In this document: positions 11,192 through 23,053 of the stretch, in pieces
Layout of the letters: each line of letters begins with the position of its first letter
Position numbering within the stretch: position 1 is the stretch's first letter
From: Ampullaceana balthica
Taxonomy: Eukaryota; Mollusca; Gastropoda; Lymnaeidae
Length of the DNA stretch: 64,000 nucleotides
Direction of reading: 5' to 3'
NCBI GenBank assembly: GCA_944989445.1
Contig: CALYLW010001192.1
Span: 195,264 to 259,263 of the forward strand
Position numbers and translations under genes: made by a program
Notes under the pieces: generated by a model
The model's database searches: none
What the model was told of the DNA's origin: nothing
What the model saw: the letters and a program-made list of their open reading frames with translations, nothing else

Positions 11192-13077
11192 CAGGGGCCG
11201 GTCTTATGCCACTGCAACCTATGCGGCCGAAGTGGGACTGCGCTTTCATAGGAACCGCCTATATAAACTAAACATATTCTGTAGACCTGAGACTAATCTC
11301 GTAAGGCCTTGGCTAGTACCTGGGCAACCTGCTCCATCTGCTGAGCAGTGCTATACATCATTGTCTTTAAATGGGACTCTTTTGCCTCCCTTACCTCCCA
11401 GGCTATGTCTAGCGCGTAACAAGACGTCAGCAGATGTACGACCGTCTCAGATGCTTGGTTGCAATGACGGCAGTTCGAGTTTCTGTGGTGGTCTAGCCTG
11501 TGGAAATGCGAGTTGTTTGGGCAGTGTTCTGTTCTCATCTGAGTCACTAAGCTCTGGTGTTGGCGATTCAGGTTCCACCACTGGTCTGAACAGCTTGGCC
11601 TGGGCATGTTTGCGAAAACACCCCTGGCTGTCGTGTTGTCAGCCCACTCCTGGTACCACTTGCTCCTGAAGTGGTCCTATAGCCAGGTTTTAGCCCCAAG
11701 ATAAGTAACTGGGGCCTCTGTTTGGGGCAGGGACGCTCCTGCTTTTGCCAGGGAGTCTGCTTTTTTCATTCCCGTCAACATTCACGTGACTCGGGATCCA
11801 CTGCACTGTTACTTTACCTCCAAGTCTTTCGAGCTTACCAACATCCTCCAAGATGACATCAATCAAGTGGGTGCTACGCTTCTCACTAAGTAGGACTTCA
11901 ATGGCTGATCTCGAGTCGCAAAACAATACCATGTTGAAACCGAAAATTTCCGACCCTTGCAGTGTTTGGTGCACACTTTCCAGGGCTTTTTGTATAGCCT
12001 CAAGCTCCGCATCGTAATTCGATGCTATAGTCCCACAGGGTCCTGAAAGTTCTTCTTTTGGTGGCCCTCCTAATGGGTATACGATGAGCGCACCATATCC
12101 TGCAAATCCTTCACTTGAACACTTTTACTTGGGTTCCCGCGAACCCTTCAACCATCTCAAGGGCAGCCCCTTTCTGTAAATGTTCAGGACTGTGTTTTGT
12201 CACTGGCGTGTCAGTCAAAGACAAACGTATTACGGGAGTGTAGATTCCGCATAGGGTGGTTTAAGTGGGGCACTTATAGTTTGCCGTCTATTTGTGGGGG
12301 TTTGACGTTCCTATCCGGTAGCTCCGTTACTTGATTCATAAACCAGGATCGTTTCAAACTCCCACGTCTGCTTCAGTTATTCTGCATTTGGTAGCAAGGT
12401 TCTCTAGTATCTAACCTGAGGTACCTTTCTGTGGTTGTTATGATTGCCTTGTCCCTACTTGTTTCGAGTGGTTCAAAGTTTGCGATGACTTTCACAGCAG
12501 ATGTGGGTGTAGTTCTGTAAGCGCCACAGATAAATCTTAGAGCCTGGTTCTGGATACGACCCAGTTTTTCCAATGCCATTAATCTGGCAAGGGCTTGGAC
12601 GGGCATGCTGTAGTCCATTATCGATCTTACACTGCCCAGAAAGAGAGCTCTGAGCGTGCTTGCTCCAGCGACCCAGTTTGTGCATGCAAGCTTTTTCACC
12701 AGGTTGAGCTTGGAGGTTGCCTGGGAGTACAGGTCTTGTACGAAATTGTGCATTTGTACTTTTTGATCCATTTTGACTCCCAGGTAAACCGGTTGCTTGT
12801 ACCATTTGAGCGCTGCATCGTTTATTTTAAGCACTATCTCCTGTTTGAGAATGGTTCGGCCATTAATGAAGAGTGAATAGACCGTCTTCTCGGTGTTTAT
12901 TTCAATTTGCCACCTGTGCATGTACCTACTGATAGCTCATTCATTCAATATGGCACCGACTATCATAAGGTTACGTTTTTTTCAAATTATTAATTATGTA
13001 TCCTTACCAAAACTGGACCCCAGGGCAACCCGTTTCATATGCAGCATATGGCCCCGTAATTGCCAAGACCGGCCTTG
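11192..13077. mobile_element. hAT-like shell with a LINE inside
   Basis: The left end CAGGGGCCGGTCTTATGCC and the right end GGCAAT...CCAAGACCGGCCTTG form short imperfect inverted repeats. Flanks AACGGCAT (11184-11191) and AATGACAT (13078-13085) match at 6 of 8 positions, as expected of a decayed 8-bp hAT target duplication. Nearly all of the interior is the minus-strand LINE described next, so only about 100 bp at each end belongs to the host element. The shell has no transposase. Confidence 0.5.
11293..12945 (-). pseudogene. Dead LINE: RT thumb, RNase H and CCHC knuckle
   Basis: Three minus-strand blocks in order make up the C-terminal half of a non-LTR retrotransposon polyprotein. Block 1 (12921-12373) is the region after the RT palm, with YLGVKMD, LRALFLGSVRSIMDYSMPV and RIQNQALRFICGAYRTTP. 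Block 2 (about 12110-11700) is RNase H: GYGALIVYP, NYDAELEAIQKALE, LFCDSRSAIEVL and VQWIPSHVNVDGNE. Block 3 (11607-11293) carries CRHCNQASETVVHLLTSC, a CCHC-type knuckle. RNase H is typical of the I/Nimb/Ingi side of LINEs. Stops and frameshifts separate the blocks, and endonuclease and RT palm are missing. Inactive 5'-truncated copy. Confidence 0.85.
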
Positions 13078-13085
13078 AATGACAT

Positions 13086-14221
13086 GTACTTATGAGCTTT
13101 TCAGTATTTAGGTAACATTTCTTAAAATGTTTTATATCATAATTTTAGACTTATATATTAATCTATATTTATAATTAAAGGAGTAAAAATGCTAAATTAT
13201 ATTGTTTATTTCCAATAATTTTGTAATTATTACAAAAATGGATATTAGTTTTAAGAGACTGTTTACTTTTTGTATAAAATAATGGCTATTATTTATGAAA
13301 TTAGAAGCAAAAGATATTTTTTAGTCTACCTCAAAAAACAGCTACTTAATAGAGAAGAAGAAAATAACATACTCACAAAAGTTACTAAACTTTCAATTGT
13401 GTAAGGTCCAAAGAGCACTCTTTAAACAAAAAAAAACAACATAACTACGGAGCAGAATGAACAAAATACAGCATTGTAACCTAATGGAGCAGACTGACAT
13501 CGAATGTACAAAACACAAAAATATACCCGCGGACCTGGAAGGGAATCGGGGCACCCACCAGGTATACCAATCCCCGAGTAAGCTCTAATGGAAACATTAG
13601 GGATCCCCTACGACCATCCGTCATTGGACTTACTTTTTTTTCCCTTCAAATAACAGTGTTTCATACAAAGATATAAAAATAAAGTAGGGGATTAAATGAA
13701 GGCTCACAGAAGGCTGCTAGAGGAGCCATTTACGAGGTTGACAAGTAGACGATTATTGTAAATTTCTAATTGGGTTTCCACGACTCATATGGTTTGTCAC
13801 GACTCAGTCAGAAACAACGAAGAAATGTGTGTTCAGAAAAGACAGTTTGATTATTTTTAAAAAAACCGATGCTTAGAAAACCACTTAAGTGTAAAGTTCA
13901 AGTATATCTTAAACTCTAACCAGTATAAACTTCTTTGAACACGAAACTCAAATGAAATCCATACTAAGATGTAAAAGAGTAGAGCTTTTATGTTGAGAAA
14001 TGTTTGTATTCGTTTATTAGGACTGTAGAAAGAAATAATGAATTGAAAGATGCTTTTTTATAATATATATGTTATTATTTACATTATATGATTAAACTTA
14101 ATAATGATGATAATTGGTGACAAAAGAAAAGCATACACATAGAAATTAACAATGTAAAGTCAAACAATTTGCTCAAACCATGTCAGTAAATTTGCGAAAG
14201 CCGGATTTAATGAATGATATT
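13086..14221. other. No gene seen
   Basis: AT-rich. A somewhat GC-richer patch at 13525-13625 was not recognised. Confidence 0.4.
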
Positions 14222-14345
14222 TACCAGTTGACCCGTCACGCGTTGCCACGATCTCAGTATATATACTAATAAAAGGCTAAATTCTGACTAACTCATCAGT
14301 AATTCTCCATTTTCCCGTGTAGGTAGAAGCATGGGAAGATGACGA
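14222..14345. mobile_element. Two Helitron ends side by side
   Basis: The segment opens with ACCAGTTGACCCGTCACGCG, the reverse complement of the 3' terminus seen at 61398 (there ending CTAG). Within about 40 bp it reads ATACTAATAAAAGGC, followed by the GACTAACTCATCAGTAATTC and GTGTAGGTAGAAGCATG phrases of the Helitron 5' end at 35545. The body is missing. It looks like a truncated copy beside, or inserted into, another. Confidence 0.55.
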
Positions 14346-15187
14346 GTACACTCCTTATATGAGTTATAAAAAATAAGTTTATAATTTGATACTAGATGAA
14401 TGTTAACTTAAATTGTTTCATAAACATTTGATGACCCCTATAAACATACCTAAGGCATTAGACTTATGTTTATTTTTTTGGAGTCGTAGGCCCCTAATGT
14501 CTGATTCGTAAACGTTTAAGACTCTCAGTTTGACTTCACACGTGTCTTTACAACTATTGAAAACAAATAGTCAATCATGATCTAGTTGAAAGTGACTGTT
14601 GTTTTGTCCTTGACATCTAACACCGATGGGGCCATGGCCCTTATTGTGTTTTTTTTAATGCTGTATAAAAAGTATTATATTCATCTTAGGGCCATATTTT
14701 TAATATTGGCCGTCACGTATATTATTTATCAAGTTTTGAAAAGATATACCATTAACTATGAATCTTTTTACACTTGAGGAAATCAAAAATATTTTGGGTC
14801 CTCCACCCTTATGATAGGTACTTAAGACCAACAAAATAATGCAGAAAATTAAATCTAATTAAAAGTTAAATTTTTTTTTCAATTTTGAGAAAAATATCGA
14901 ATGATTTAGTAAATATAAATGTCAGTATGCATCAAAAAATAATATCACAATTTTCATTAGCCATTTAAATTATCAAATAATTTTTAAACAATTTGAACTG
15001 GCCCAAGCCCAAAAAGGTGAATGATGTAAATTTCAATACCCTTCTAGTTTTTAATCTGGATAATGATGGATATATATGTGAAGTTCGGCTTAGATCCACC
15101 AATCAATGTAAGAACGTATGCGACATAACACAATGCCGACCCTACTTTCCTACTTACTTTTGCACGCACACGGACTTTGATGTATAT

Positions 15188-15190
<3 letters not shown>
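14346..15190. other. No gene seen
   Basis: AT-rich sequence. The 63-codon frame at 14586-14777 is hydrophobic but has no recognisable family and no support as a gene. Confidence 0.35.

Positions 15191-15191
<1 letters not shown>

Positions 15192-15226
<35 letters not shown>
15192..15226. repeat. (TA)n microsatellite
   Basis: TA dinucleotide run next to the left end of the hAT MITE. The TA-rich tract resumes after the MITE at 16066, so the insertion split a microsatellite. Confidence 0.9.
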
Positions 15227-15232
<6 letters not shown>

Positions 15233-15241
15233 TATTTATAT

Positions 15242-16062
15242 TAGGGCTGCGAAAATAATTAACGATTAATTTCTCGATTAATCGTTAAAAATTTTAACGA
15301 TTAATTTTGTTTGTAACGATTAATTGACACACCACTTATAAATGTACTGCATGTCAATAAGTAAAAAATTTCGGCCAGTAAATATAAACTAATTTCCGGA
15401 CGATTACACGAATATTTTGGTTTTAAACTATTGACCGACGTGAATGTTCAAAATGTTGATAAAGGTTACTGTGTCCATTTAGATAAATAGTTTGCCTATT
15501 ATGCAATGTTCCATCTAAGTCTAAGCTTCGTTGGCCCATGTCTAGAGTTTTAAAAAAAAATCGTGTGAAAAGTTTCACAAAATCAATTTGTTTGTGCAAT
15601 ATTTTACAAAATATGCTGCGAGGGTGATTCTAAACTCTTGCGTTGCGTCGGTAAAATATCTCCGCATCGCACTGCGTAAAGAGAACATTGCTACCATGTT
15701 TCTAACATTTCGCTTATATATCACATGCATACCAAATATCCAGTAAAGTATCGGAAACTTCAGCTGAGACAATCTAAAGCTATGTGAACGATTATTCAGC
15801 TCGGCTGGCTATATCGTCAATAAGACCCGCTCATCACTTGAACCAAATAATGTCAATGCACTTGTCTGTTTGTGTTGTCGGTTAAAAGATGTCATATAAA
15901 GAAGACATTCCAGTGTTATTTCGAATTTTGACAAGTATTTTAATATATGTTACTCATGACACCATAAATTTCAATTTTTGCTTTAATCGAAATTAACGAT
16001 TCAGTAATCGTTAATTTTTCAAAAGTTAACTATTAAATTAAATTTAATCGTTAACAGCCCTC
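15242..16062. mobile_element. Non-autonomous hAT element with perfect 8-bp TSD
   Basis: The left terminus TAGGGCTGCGAAAATAATTA and right terminus ATCGTTAACAGCCCTC are inverted repeats. Subterminal ATTAACGATTAAT / ATTAATCGTT motifs occur at both ends. ATTTATAT lies immediately outside both ends (15234-15241 and 16063-16070), a perfect 8-bp target duplication. This matches the TAGGGCTGCAACGATTAATCG-type ends known from hAT elements. The 821-bp interior has no transposase frame. Confidence 0.85.

Positions 16063-16065
<3 letters not shown>

Positions 16066-16134
<69 letters not shown>
16066..16134. repeat. (TA)n microsatellite
   Basis: TA dinucleotides, continuing the tract interrupted by the hAT MITE. 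Confidence 0.95.
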
Positions 16135-16139
<5 letters not shown>

Positions 16140-16206
16140 TGATACATGTAATTGAAGATCTAAATTCATATGAACTTAAATATTGAATGACTTTAAATTA
16201 CAATAT

Positions 16207-16768
16207 ATACTCGTTCTATAGCCCGTTCGTTCGTAAGCCGACCCCCCTTCTTTCGGAAGAGAAAAGTATTAAAAGTATATAACCCGCTTGCAAGCCGACC
16301 CCCACAAATAATAGGACAGCTTAAACAAATGAAACACATTTTTTTTAAAAACTTAAAGCTAAATCAGTCATTATAATTGTTTACTTTGTACTGCCTATCT
16401 TTGGCTTTGTGCTCTTTGTTAGGCAAGAGTTACCATGTTTAAAAACAATAATTCTTTGGTAAACAGTGACGACAGCGCGTACACTAAAATTCGTTGTTGA
16501 AAACAAATTTGTAAAACAATTTATTACAAAAATTCACAAAAGTAAATGAAATGATTAAATAAGGTAAGTGCAGATGTTCTATAATATAGTATAGCTTCTG
16601 CTAGAGCAGTCGAATCTTCTAGAATGTAGAAAACGACTTTGGTGATCTACAATAACAACACCGATATTCAATATACAAGCAGAAATCACCTCTGATCCGA
16701 TCATAAGCCGACCCCCCAACGTTTTCCCCTAGATTTTGTCCAAAAAAGTTTGGCCTTAGAACGAGTAT
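16207..16768. mobile_element. Unclassified MITE with ATACTCGTTCTA ends
   Basis: ATACTCGTTCTA at 16207 faces its exact inverse TAGAACGAGTAT ending at 16768. Three copies of the internal phrase AAGCCGACCCCC occur (about 16237, 16294, 16706), two near the left end and one near the right. No open frame. Superfamily not assigned. Confidence 0.6.
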
Positions 16769-16997
16769 GTACGGTATTTCTAAAAAGTATATGTTTATAT
16801 TTCTTTGTTCTGATTCACAATAAACGCATTGTCAGAAAAGTTCACTTTACTTCCCGAATCACAATTTTGGATCAACAGAAATGAAAAGTTTTCATAGCTG
16901 CAAATTTTTCAAGTGTCATAACGAGTCATGTGTACTTGGCCGATGAATACATAATGGAATACCATATTTTTTTTTCCAATTTTTTTAAAAAATTCAT

Positions 16998-17089
16998 ATG
17001 TGTTTTTAAAGTTATCGCTCAACAGAAATCCTGGCAAATAGAAATGTGTTTTTAAAGTTAGCGCTCAACAGGAATCCTGGCAAATAGAA
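16998..17089. repeat. 46-bp tandem duplication
   Basis: Two adjacent 46-bp copies starting ATGTGTTTTTAAAGTTA differ at only two positions. It lies about 290 bp upstream of the GT14 start codon. Confidence 0.9.
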
Positions 17090-17375
17090 AAAAAATCATA
17101 ATGTATTCAGGCCTGTAATGATTACTGGTATTGTCAGTAAAGCCTGTCTCACACGGAGCCATTTGAAGCAAATCGTTTTTAAACGATTCCATGTTCTCTT
17201 ACTTCTGATTGCGAATGGATCCGCTTATAAATGTTATATGATCGTGTGATTTCGTAGACCTCTTTATACAAAATTTGTGTTAAGTTTTGAGAAACTAAAC
17301 TATTTAATGTTTATTATTTTTTCGTTCATTTAAAGTTGTGGTTTAAAGTTGTCAGACGTGTGTTAATCTAAAGGA

Positions 17376-18193
17376 ATGAATATTAAACTCTGCTTCACTA
17401 GAAAGATTTTTGTTTTTAGCCTGTTAACGGTTTGTTCTTCCTCGTATCTGATTTTAATATACGGGAATTATAATTTTGGATACGGATCGCCTGGTACTTT
17501 ATTCAAAATGAAGGACATCACAACAATTACCAAAACTAGATCAAAGAAGTTAATAAGTGATGCAGGGATTTTAAAAGAAGAATTTAATAGACAGTTTATA
17601 CAAAAATATTCTGCCGCCGTTTCATTGAAAGAAGTTAACTGCTCTAAATTATTTACCGGAGACCCAATTTACACAGAGAGGGTTGTGAAAATGGTTCCTA
17701 TATTAAATCAATCTCTCAGTGATAACGATTACATGAGTTTAACTGAAGACTGTGAAATGTTTCGTTCAACAAGAGGATACATCATGTCCAGCTTAACAGA
17801 AGAAGAGAAACAGTTTCCTATCGCGTTTTCTATAATAACGTTTAAAAACTCAGAGATTGTAGAGCGTCTATTACGCTCCATCTACAGACCTCAAAATTAT
17901 TACTGCATCCACGTGGATTTAAAGTCTTCAGAATCATTTTTCCTGGCAGTGTCCGCTATTTCGAAATGCTTTTCTAATGTGTTTCTTATTTCGGCAAGAA
18001 TTAACGTTTTTTGGGGGACCTATAGTGTATTAGAACCTGAGCTATTATGTTTAAAGGAACTGTGGCTTTATAGAAAATGGAAATATTTCATCAACTTAAC
18101 TGGACAAGAGTTTCCATTAAAGACAAACTTCGAGCTGGTGAAAATACTCAAGGCTTACAATGGTTCCAATAATATCGAAGTCGTTTTGAAACA
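17376..18193 (+). CDS. GT14 / core-2 beta-1,6-GlcNAc-transferase-like, exon 1
   Basis: First coding exon of a Golgi type II membrane glycosyltransferase of family GT14, which adds beta-1,6-linked GlcNAc to O-glycan cores. Residues 1-9 are a short basic cytosolic tail and about 10-29 a single membrane anchor, followed by a stem. The catalytic part shows the family phrases FPIAFSII (147-154), SIYRPQNYYCIHVD (168-181), VFWGTYSVLEPELLC (211-225) and WKYFINLTGQEFPLKTN (235-251). Cys89, 126, 177, 198 and 225 fit the conserved lumenal cysteines, and NCS, NQS, NLT and NGS are glycosylation sequons. The exon ends AAACA before GTAATA; the spliced codon CAA joins exon 2 in phase as Gln-Ala-Asn. Start chosen as the first ATG giving the tail-anchor layout. 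Confidence 0.9.
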
Positions 18194-18850
18194 GTAATAC
18201 TTCTTTATATGTCATATATGACTTTCTAGTTTTATATAAATATATACAAATATATGTATATATATGTTGGTGCACATATTTCACTTTGAAATACTAAATA
18301 CTATGTACTCTTAATTTAGGTTTTGTGTTACAATCAACGTCACTCTTTTTTAAAGTAACACCTCATGTCTAAACTAAAAAAAAATTTACAAGTTCAAAGT
18401 GTAAGATTCAAGAAAGAGTAATAAAGATTTATTCCTTGTTTTAGTTTAACTTGCTTTAGTTGAATTTTTGAGATTATCAAAGACAAACTATAATCGGTTT
18501 TAATTTTTTTTAAATTACATTTTGCTAACTTAAAGTATTGGAAAAAAAGAGTATGTGTCTCTTTTGAAAACGCTATGAAATCTAAACATTTAAAAATATT
18601 TTTAAAAACGCGCATAAAAAGCGCAAACAACAGACGTTTTCAAATTCTCAATAGATTACACACAGATAGAGTTAGGGAGCCAGCAACACATCCCACGGTT
18701 CAACAATATTTGTCATAATTATAAACTGTAAAAGTTGTTTAATTTTTTTTAAAATACATTTTTGGTCTAAGTATATTGATACACACTTATTAAGAAGTAG
18801 TTATTGAATATATTGATTTACCATAAAATATAAATGATATATTTTTACAG

Positions 18851-18934
18851 AGCTAACTTAGACCGCTGGGAGAACAGACCACCGCCATTTGGTTTACGTC
18901 CCGTCAAAGGCTCAGTGCATGTAACAATTAGCAG
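18851..18934 (+). CDS. GT14-like gene, exon 2
   Basis: An 84-nt exon lies between TTTTTACAG and GTGAAAT. After completing the Gln codon of exon 1 it encodes ANLDRWENRPPPFGLRPVKG and then SVHVTIS, ending with two bases (AG) of the next codon. In this family the segment follows the FPLKTN motif and leads to the strand before the catalytic Glu. The 657-nt intron before it is AT-rich and free of recognisable repeats. The next exon in phase (needing one base to complete AGN) was not found. Confidence 0.85.
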
Positions 18935-19194
18935 GTGAAATAAAACTGTATTTTTTGTGTGCTATATTTTTAAGGTGTTATTTGTGTATTAAAAAATATT
19001 TATTGTAGCATGCAACCTTAAGGAAAGTGATGTTTCCCCAGTGATCATCTTCAATATTGCTAATGTTAAAATAAAACTTCTGATTGTTACAATTCGAGAT
19101 TTTCAAGTCACTGATATAACACCCTAAACAAGGAAGTGTAACATAATGGATTAGACTCTTGACCAATAATTTATAACATTTTATTACTTTAAAC

Positions 19195-20798
19195 CAGGTT
19201 TGGGCAAACTACGGTCCGCATGTTGAAAAAATTAGTGACAAATTGCTGCACCAACTTCGAGATGCAATCAAAGACGTTTTATGGTACTCTCTTGCGTTGG
19301 ACGAAAATACCGATGTACACGACACAATACAATTATTGGTTTTTATACGGGGAATACATACTCGTTTTTAGTTTACTGAAAAATCTTAATATTGAGCCAC
19401 TTAAAGACAAGCACGATGAGAAAGGTGTTAAAAGATCTGGGTTGGTGAAGAACAAAATAGCAAGTATAACAACCGATGGAGCGCGTGCTTTTTTACTAGG
19501 AAAATCGTAGGTCTGGTGAAGTTGATGAAAAATAAAATGAAAAAAGATTTTCCTAACCATACACTATTACCTCTTCACTGTGTCATCCATCAGGAAGTCT
19601 GTGTAAAGCTGCGTTGAATATCAAGCATGTTTTTGACCCAATTGTCAGTGTGATAAACCTCACGAGAGTCAGGGCACTTAATAACAGGCAGTTCAAGGCA
19701 CTGCTTGAAGATTTGTAAACTAAATATTATGATATTATACACCACCGCAGTGGCCGCTTGCTAAGCCTGAGCACGATATTGTGGTGAGTGTTGGATCTCA
19801 AAGAAGAAATAGTTATGTTCCTGGAGATGAAGAATGGAAGTCAGACTTCATGTTTGCTAATGACAGTATTGAAAATTTTAATGAACTGAACTTAGAACTT
19901 CAGGGCAATATATAGTTTGCACATGAAATGTATGAGCATGTTAAATCACTTCTGGCAAAGCTCTCCATGTTCTCCAGGCAAGCAGGTGAAATCAGGTTTT
20001 GCCATTTCAGTTGGCTGAAACAGAAAACCATTTCTGGAAAAAATACTGACAAGTACAAGGCTCAGTTGGATACCTTGGCATTGGAATTTGAAAAGATGTA
20101 CCTTGACTTCAAGAATCTGAAACCAGTTTTCAATATCCTCCGTTCGCCTCTTAGTGCAGAAGCTTATTCAGCCACAAAGGATATACAGTTAGAACTGCCT
20201 TACCTACATGCAGATTATGACATAAAGGAGAAGTTCAAGTCAGTTCTTCTCCAGCAGTAGCCCTAAAATAACCTTGCCACAAAACTTTTGTAAACATTTG
20301 GGTCATCATGCTTGTGTGAGCAAGCTTTTTCTTGTATGAAAAAAACCCAAGTCTAAGACAAGATCGATATTGACTGAATTCAATTCGAATGCAGTAAGGA
20401 GAATTACAACCAGTAAACTGGTTCATCTGTTCCAGAACATTATCGAAAGTTGTGAATAGTAACATACTTCTCATAAATTATAAGTGTACTCTGATCAGTA
20501 TTTATGTAAATAACGCTCCTATTTCTTTATGGCTGGTAACAATAACATTTTGTTGAAATAGTTATGAATAATAAAATCTGATTATCAAATTTGAATCTGT
20601 TTCAGTTCGTATTTTAAAATTTAATGTACATGTGTAACAGAGTGTGATTATGAAATGACAAGTACATATTAATAATCATGAATTCATATTTTTATACGTT
20701 GTAAATTGTAATTTAAGTAGACGAAATATATATGCAGCCTGCCTATAACAATAAAGTTTTAAATGCAACCCGCCGTAGAAAAAATTTGCCCCCCCTTG
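19195..20798 (+). mobile_element. hAT element with broken transposase, GTF2IRD2/ZBED-like
   Basis: The left end CAGGTTTGGGCAAACTACGG and right end CCGTAG...TTTGCCCCCCCTTG are hAT-type inverted repeats, flanked by CTTTAAAC and TTTTAAGC (6 of 8 positions equal). Inside, + strand fragments of one transposase appear in order across several frames: KIASITTDGARAFL (about 19450-19495), an HCVIHQE(V)-like stretch near 19580, a NNRQFKALLEDL-like stretch near 19680, a run from AHEMYEHVKSLLAKLSMF (about 19920-20258), then remnants of the C-terminal dimerisation region near 20310-20450. Internal stops make it inactive. It sits 260 bp after exon 2 of the GT14 gene. Confidence 0.8.
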
Positions 20799-20993
20799 TT
20801 TTAAGCCATGCTTTTCTAGAAATAACAAGCAATATTCATATATAAGAGTTAAATCCTAAACAAAGATTACTTATGTTTTTACTCACGAAAAACTTCGTGT
20901 TATCATTTTAAAATGAGTCTTTACTAAACAAGTAGTTCGCAACATCTTGATATCGTATTCGGTAGAAATATTTATCTAGTCTTCACAAATTTT

Positions 20994-21276
20994 TGTGGTG
21001 GTCGAGCGCAGCGCGCTTGACTGGCGTACAGATGGTCAGGGGTTTGAATCCATGAGAAGGCAAGGATTTGTTCTCTGGGTCTAGGGTGTCCCTGAGTCAC
21101 CCAGCTTCGAATGGGTACCTAACACTAGTTAGGCGGCTGGGTAATGCGTGGAACCCACAAAGCCGTGGTCTGTGAACGCTGCATCACTTTCCAACATATC
21201 TGTCATGGTCTGTGGACGCAATTATCTTCTGCATAGAAGGAGCGTCTGTATAGATTTGATAAGAAGATAAGATAAG
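20994..21276 (+). mobile_element. tRNA-derived SINE, most complete copy
   Basis: The 5' head resembles a tRNA gene: an A-box-like GTGGTCGAGCGCAG (about 20997) and a B box GGTTTGAATCC (21041-21051) about 40 bp later, the spacing usual for an internal pol III promoter. A body of about 160 bp follows, shared with 9144-9445 and 52449-52697. The 3' part holds the hairpin GGACGC...GCGTCT (21214-21247) and ends in GATAAGAAGATAAGATAAG. The hairpin and tail are also the 3' end of the LINEs at 30017, 34816 and 54586. Confidence 0.85.
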
Positions 21277-21479
21277 TTTTACAATTATGTCATAAAAGTA
21301 TGTGATTTAGCTTATATAATCGTTTATAATTTTTAATACTAAATTGTTTTTCCTAATAATTAAAATTTCTCTAAGTTTTAAAAGCTAATAGATCTTTTAA
21401 TATAAATGTAACTCTAATGAATTTATGTATTAAATCTTTCTGAGGATATGAACAATAAATAGAAGTAAAAAAAGATTTT

Positions 21480-21790
21480 TAAAAACCACGTTTTTATAAG
21501 CGGAATAAAAAGAAGAAAATAAGTTAAAACTTATTAGTTCAAGTACTTCGATTTGATATGACTAAAAACGTGGGGCGGGCGATTATGAGGTTTAACATAT
21601 GCGGTTCACTCATTCTCTCACTTATAGATCTCTCTTTTGCCTTCTAAATTAGAAATCTTTATTTTTTTTTACCAAACACCCGCCCCACGTTTTTAGTCAT
21701 ATTAAATCGAAGTACTTGAACTAATAAGTTTTTACTTATTTTCTTCTTTTTAGTCCCTTATAAAACGTGGTTGTTGGGTGTTTTTTTACT
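21480..21790. repeat. Near-perfect inverted repeat, arms about 105 bp
   Basis: The left arm contains AACCACGTTTTTATAAG, AGTTCAAGTACTTCGAT and ACTAAAAACGTGGGGCGGGC. The right arm (about 21670-21790) carries the inverse in reverse order, with only a few differences. The loop is about 90 bp. No coding frame. Confidence 0.85.
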
Positions 21791-21839
21791 TCTATTTATT
21801 ATATTCTTTTTAGTCAACTTATAACAACCTGGTTTTTAA

Positions 21840-22870
21840 AAATATTTTAAAATCCTTTACATTAACTTCACCGCCGTCTCTGTCTGTCGTCATCTATGTC
21901 TCTCTGTCTTGGGCGGGCGGAAAAAACAAAAGTCAATAAAACAAACTCGTAAAAACAAAGTTTTTGACTATAAGTCCCTTATATATGAGACATAAATAAA
22001 AGTATTGATTATGTTCAAATGCAGCAAATATTTACAGACTAAATCTGTCTTAACTCAACTTTGCTTTTAACCCGAGAGAGAGGGGAAAGGTCTTGTCACC
22101 GATCGCTGGACCGATCTCAGCGTGACACGCAAAATGTAAACAAAAGCACGCCGGTACAACTGGTTTAAACGCGAGATGTGTTCACCGGTGGCTGGTCTGA
22201 AGTCAAGTGACCCTTAAAATGTAAACATATCGACCTCTACATAGAGTTTATATAGATACAATAAAAATGCATTAATTTAATTACGGTACATTTGATCCAT
22301 CTGAAATTTTGATACGATGCATTGTTTGGTGAAACGGGTCCGTGTGCCGAATTTCAGCTCGATGGCTCTACAGTAAGTGGGTCATTTTTAAATCCCCTAT
22401 ATTAACTTCACCGCCGTCTCTCTCTGTCTGTCTGTCTTGGGCGGGAGGAAAAACAAAAGTAAAAAATGACCCACTTTCCGTAATCCGATCGAGTTGAAAT
22501 TTGGCACACGGACCAGTCTCACCTAATATTGCATCGTGTAAAAGTTTCAGATCGATCAAACGTACCGTAATTAAATAAAAGCATTTTTAGTTTATCCTTA
22601 TATAACGTATGTAATTCAAATTCACTGTTTGTTATTGTTTTTTCCCACGTGAGAGTTCGACTTGACGCGTTGAGACGACCCATCGAAGTACCGGCATGCT
22701 TTTGTTTACATTTTACGTGTCATGCTGAGCTCGCCCCCCCCTAGGGTTATGAAGCAAAGTTGAGTTAAGACAGATTCAGTCTGTAAATGTTTGTAGCGTT
22801 TGAAAATAAACAATACTGTTAGTTAGGTCTCATATATAAGGGATTTATATTCAAGTTCGGTAAAAAATAA
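21840..22870. repeat. Helitron-derived palindromic block
   Basis: The same family as 3740-5235. TCCCTTATATATGAGACATA (about 21981) faces GTCTCATATATAAGGGATTT (about 22826). ACAGACTAAATCTGTCTTAA faces its inverse near 22770. GTAAACAAAAGCACGCCGGTAC faces GTACCGGCATGCTTTTGTTT (about 22640-22660). The centre holds two inverted AATGACCCACTT / AAGTGGGTCATT segments and the GGGCGGGAGG motif. No proteins. Confidence 0.7.
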
Positions 22871-23053
22871 GGGTCGAAAAAAAAAGCCTCAGAAATTAAT
22901 AAGTCTTACAAATTAGTGCTGTAATAGCTAAAATACAACATTTATTAATGCATTTAATAAATTCAAAACTTAAGTTCTCGCGAGAAAATTGAAATTAGCT
23001 GTGAAATAATATACGTGTAGAAACTGCAGGATTACCAAGGATGGATATCAGAA

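Noticed and set aside
11232..11669. 145-codon plus-strand frame
   Set aside because: It is the opposite-strand shadow of the LINE zinc-knuckle and RNase H region.
21000..21070. A tRNA-like sequence with A and B boxes
   Set aside because: It is the head of a dispersed SINE with a body and tail shared by other copies; no complete cloverleaf forms.
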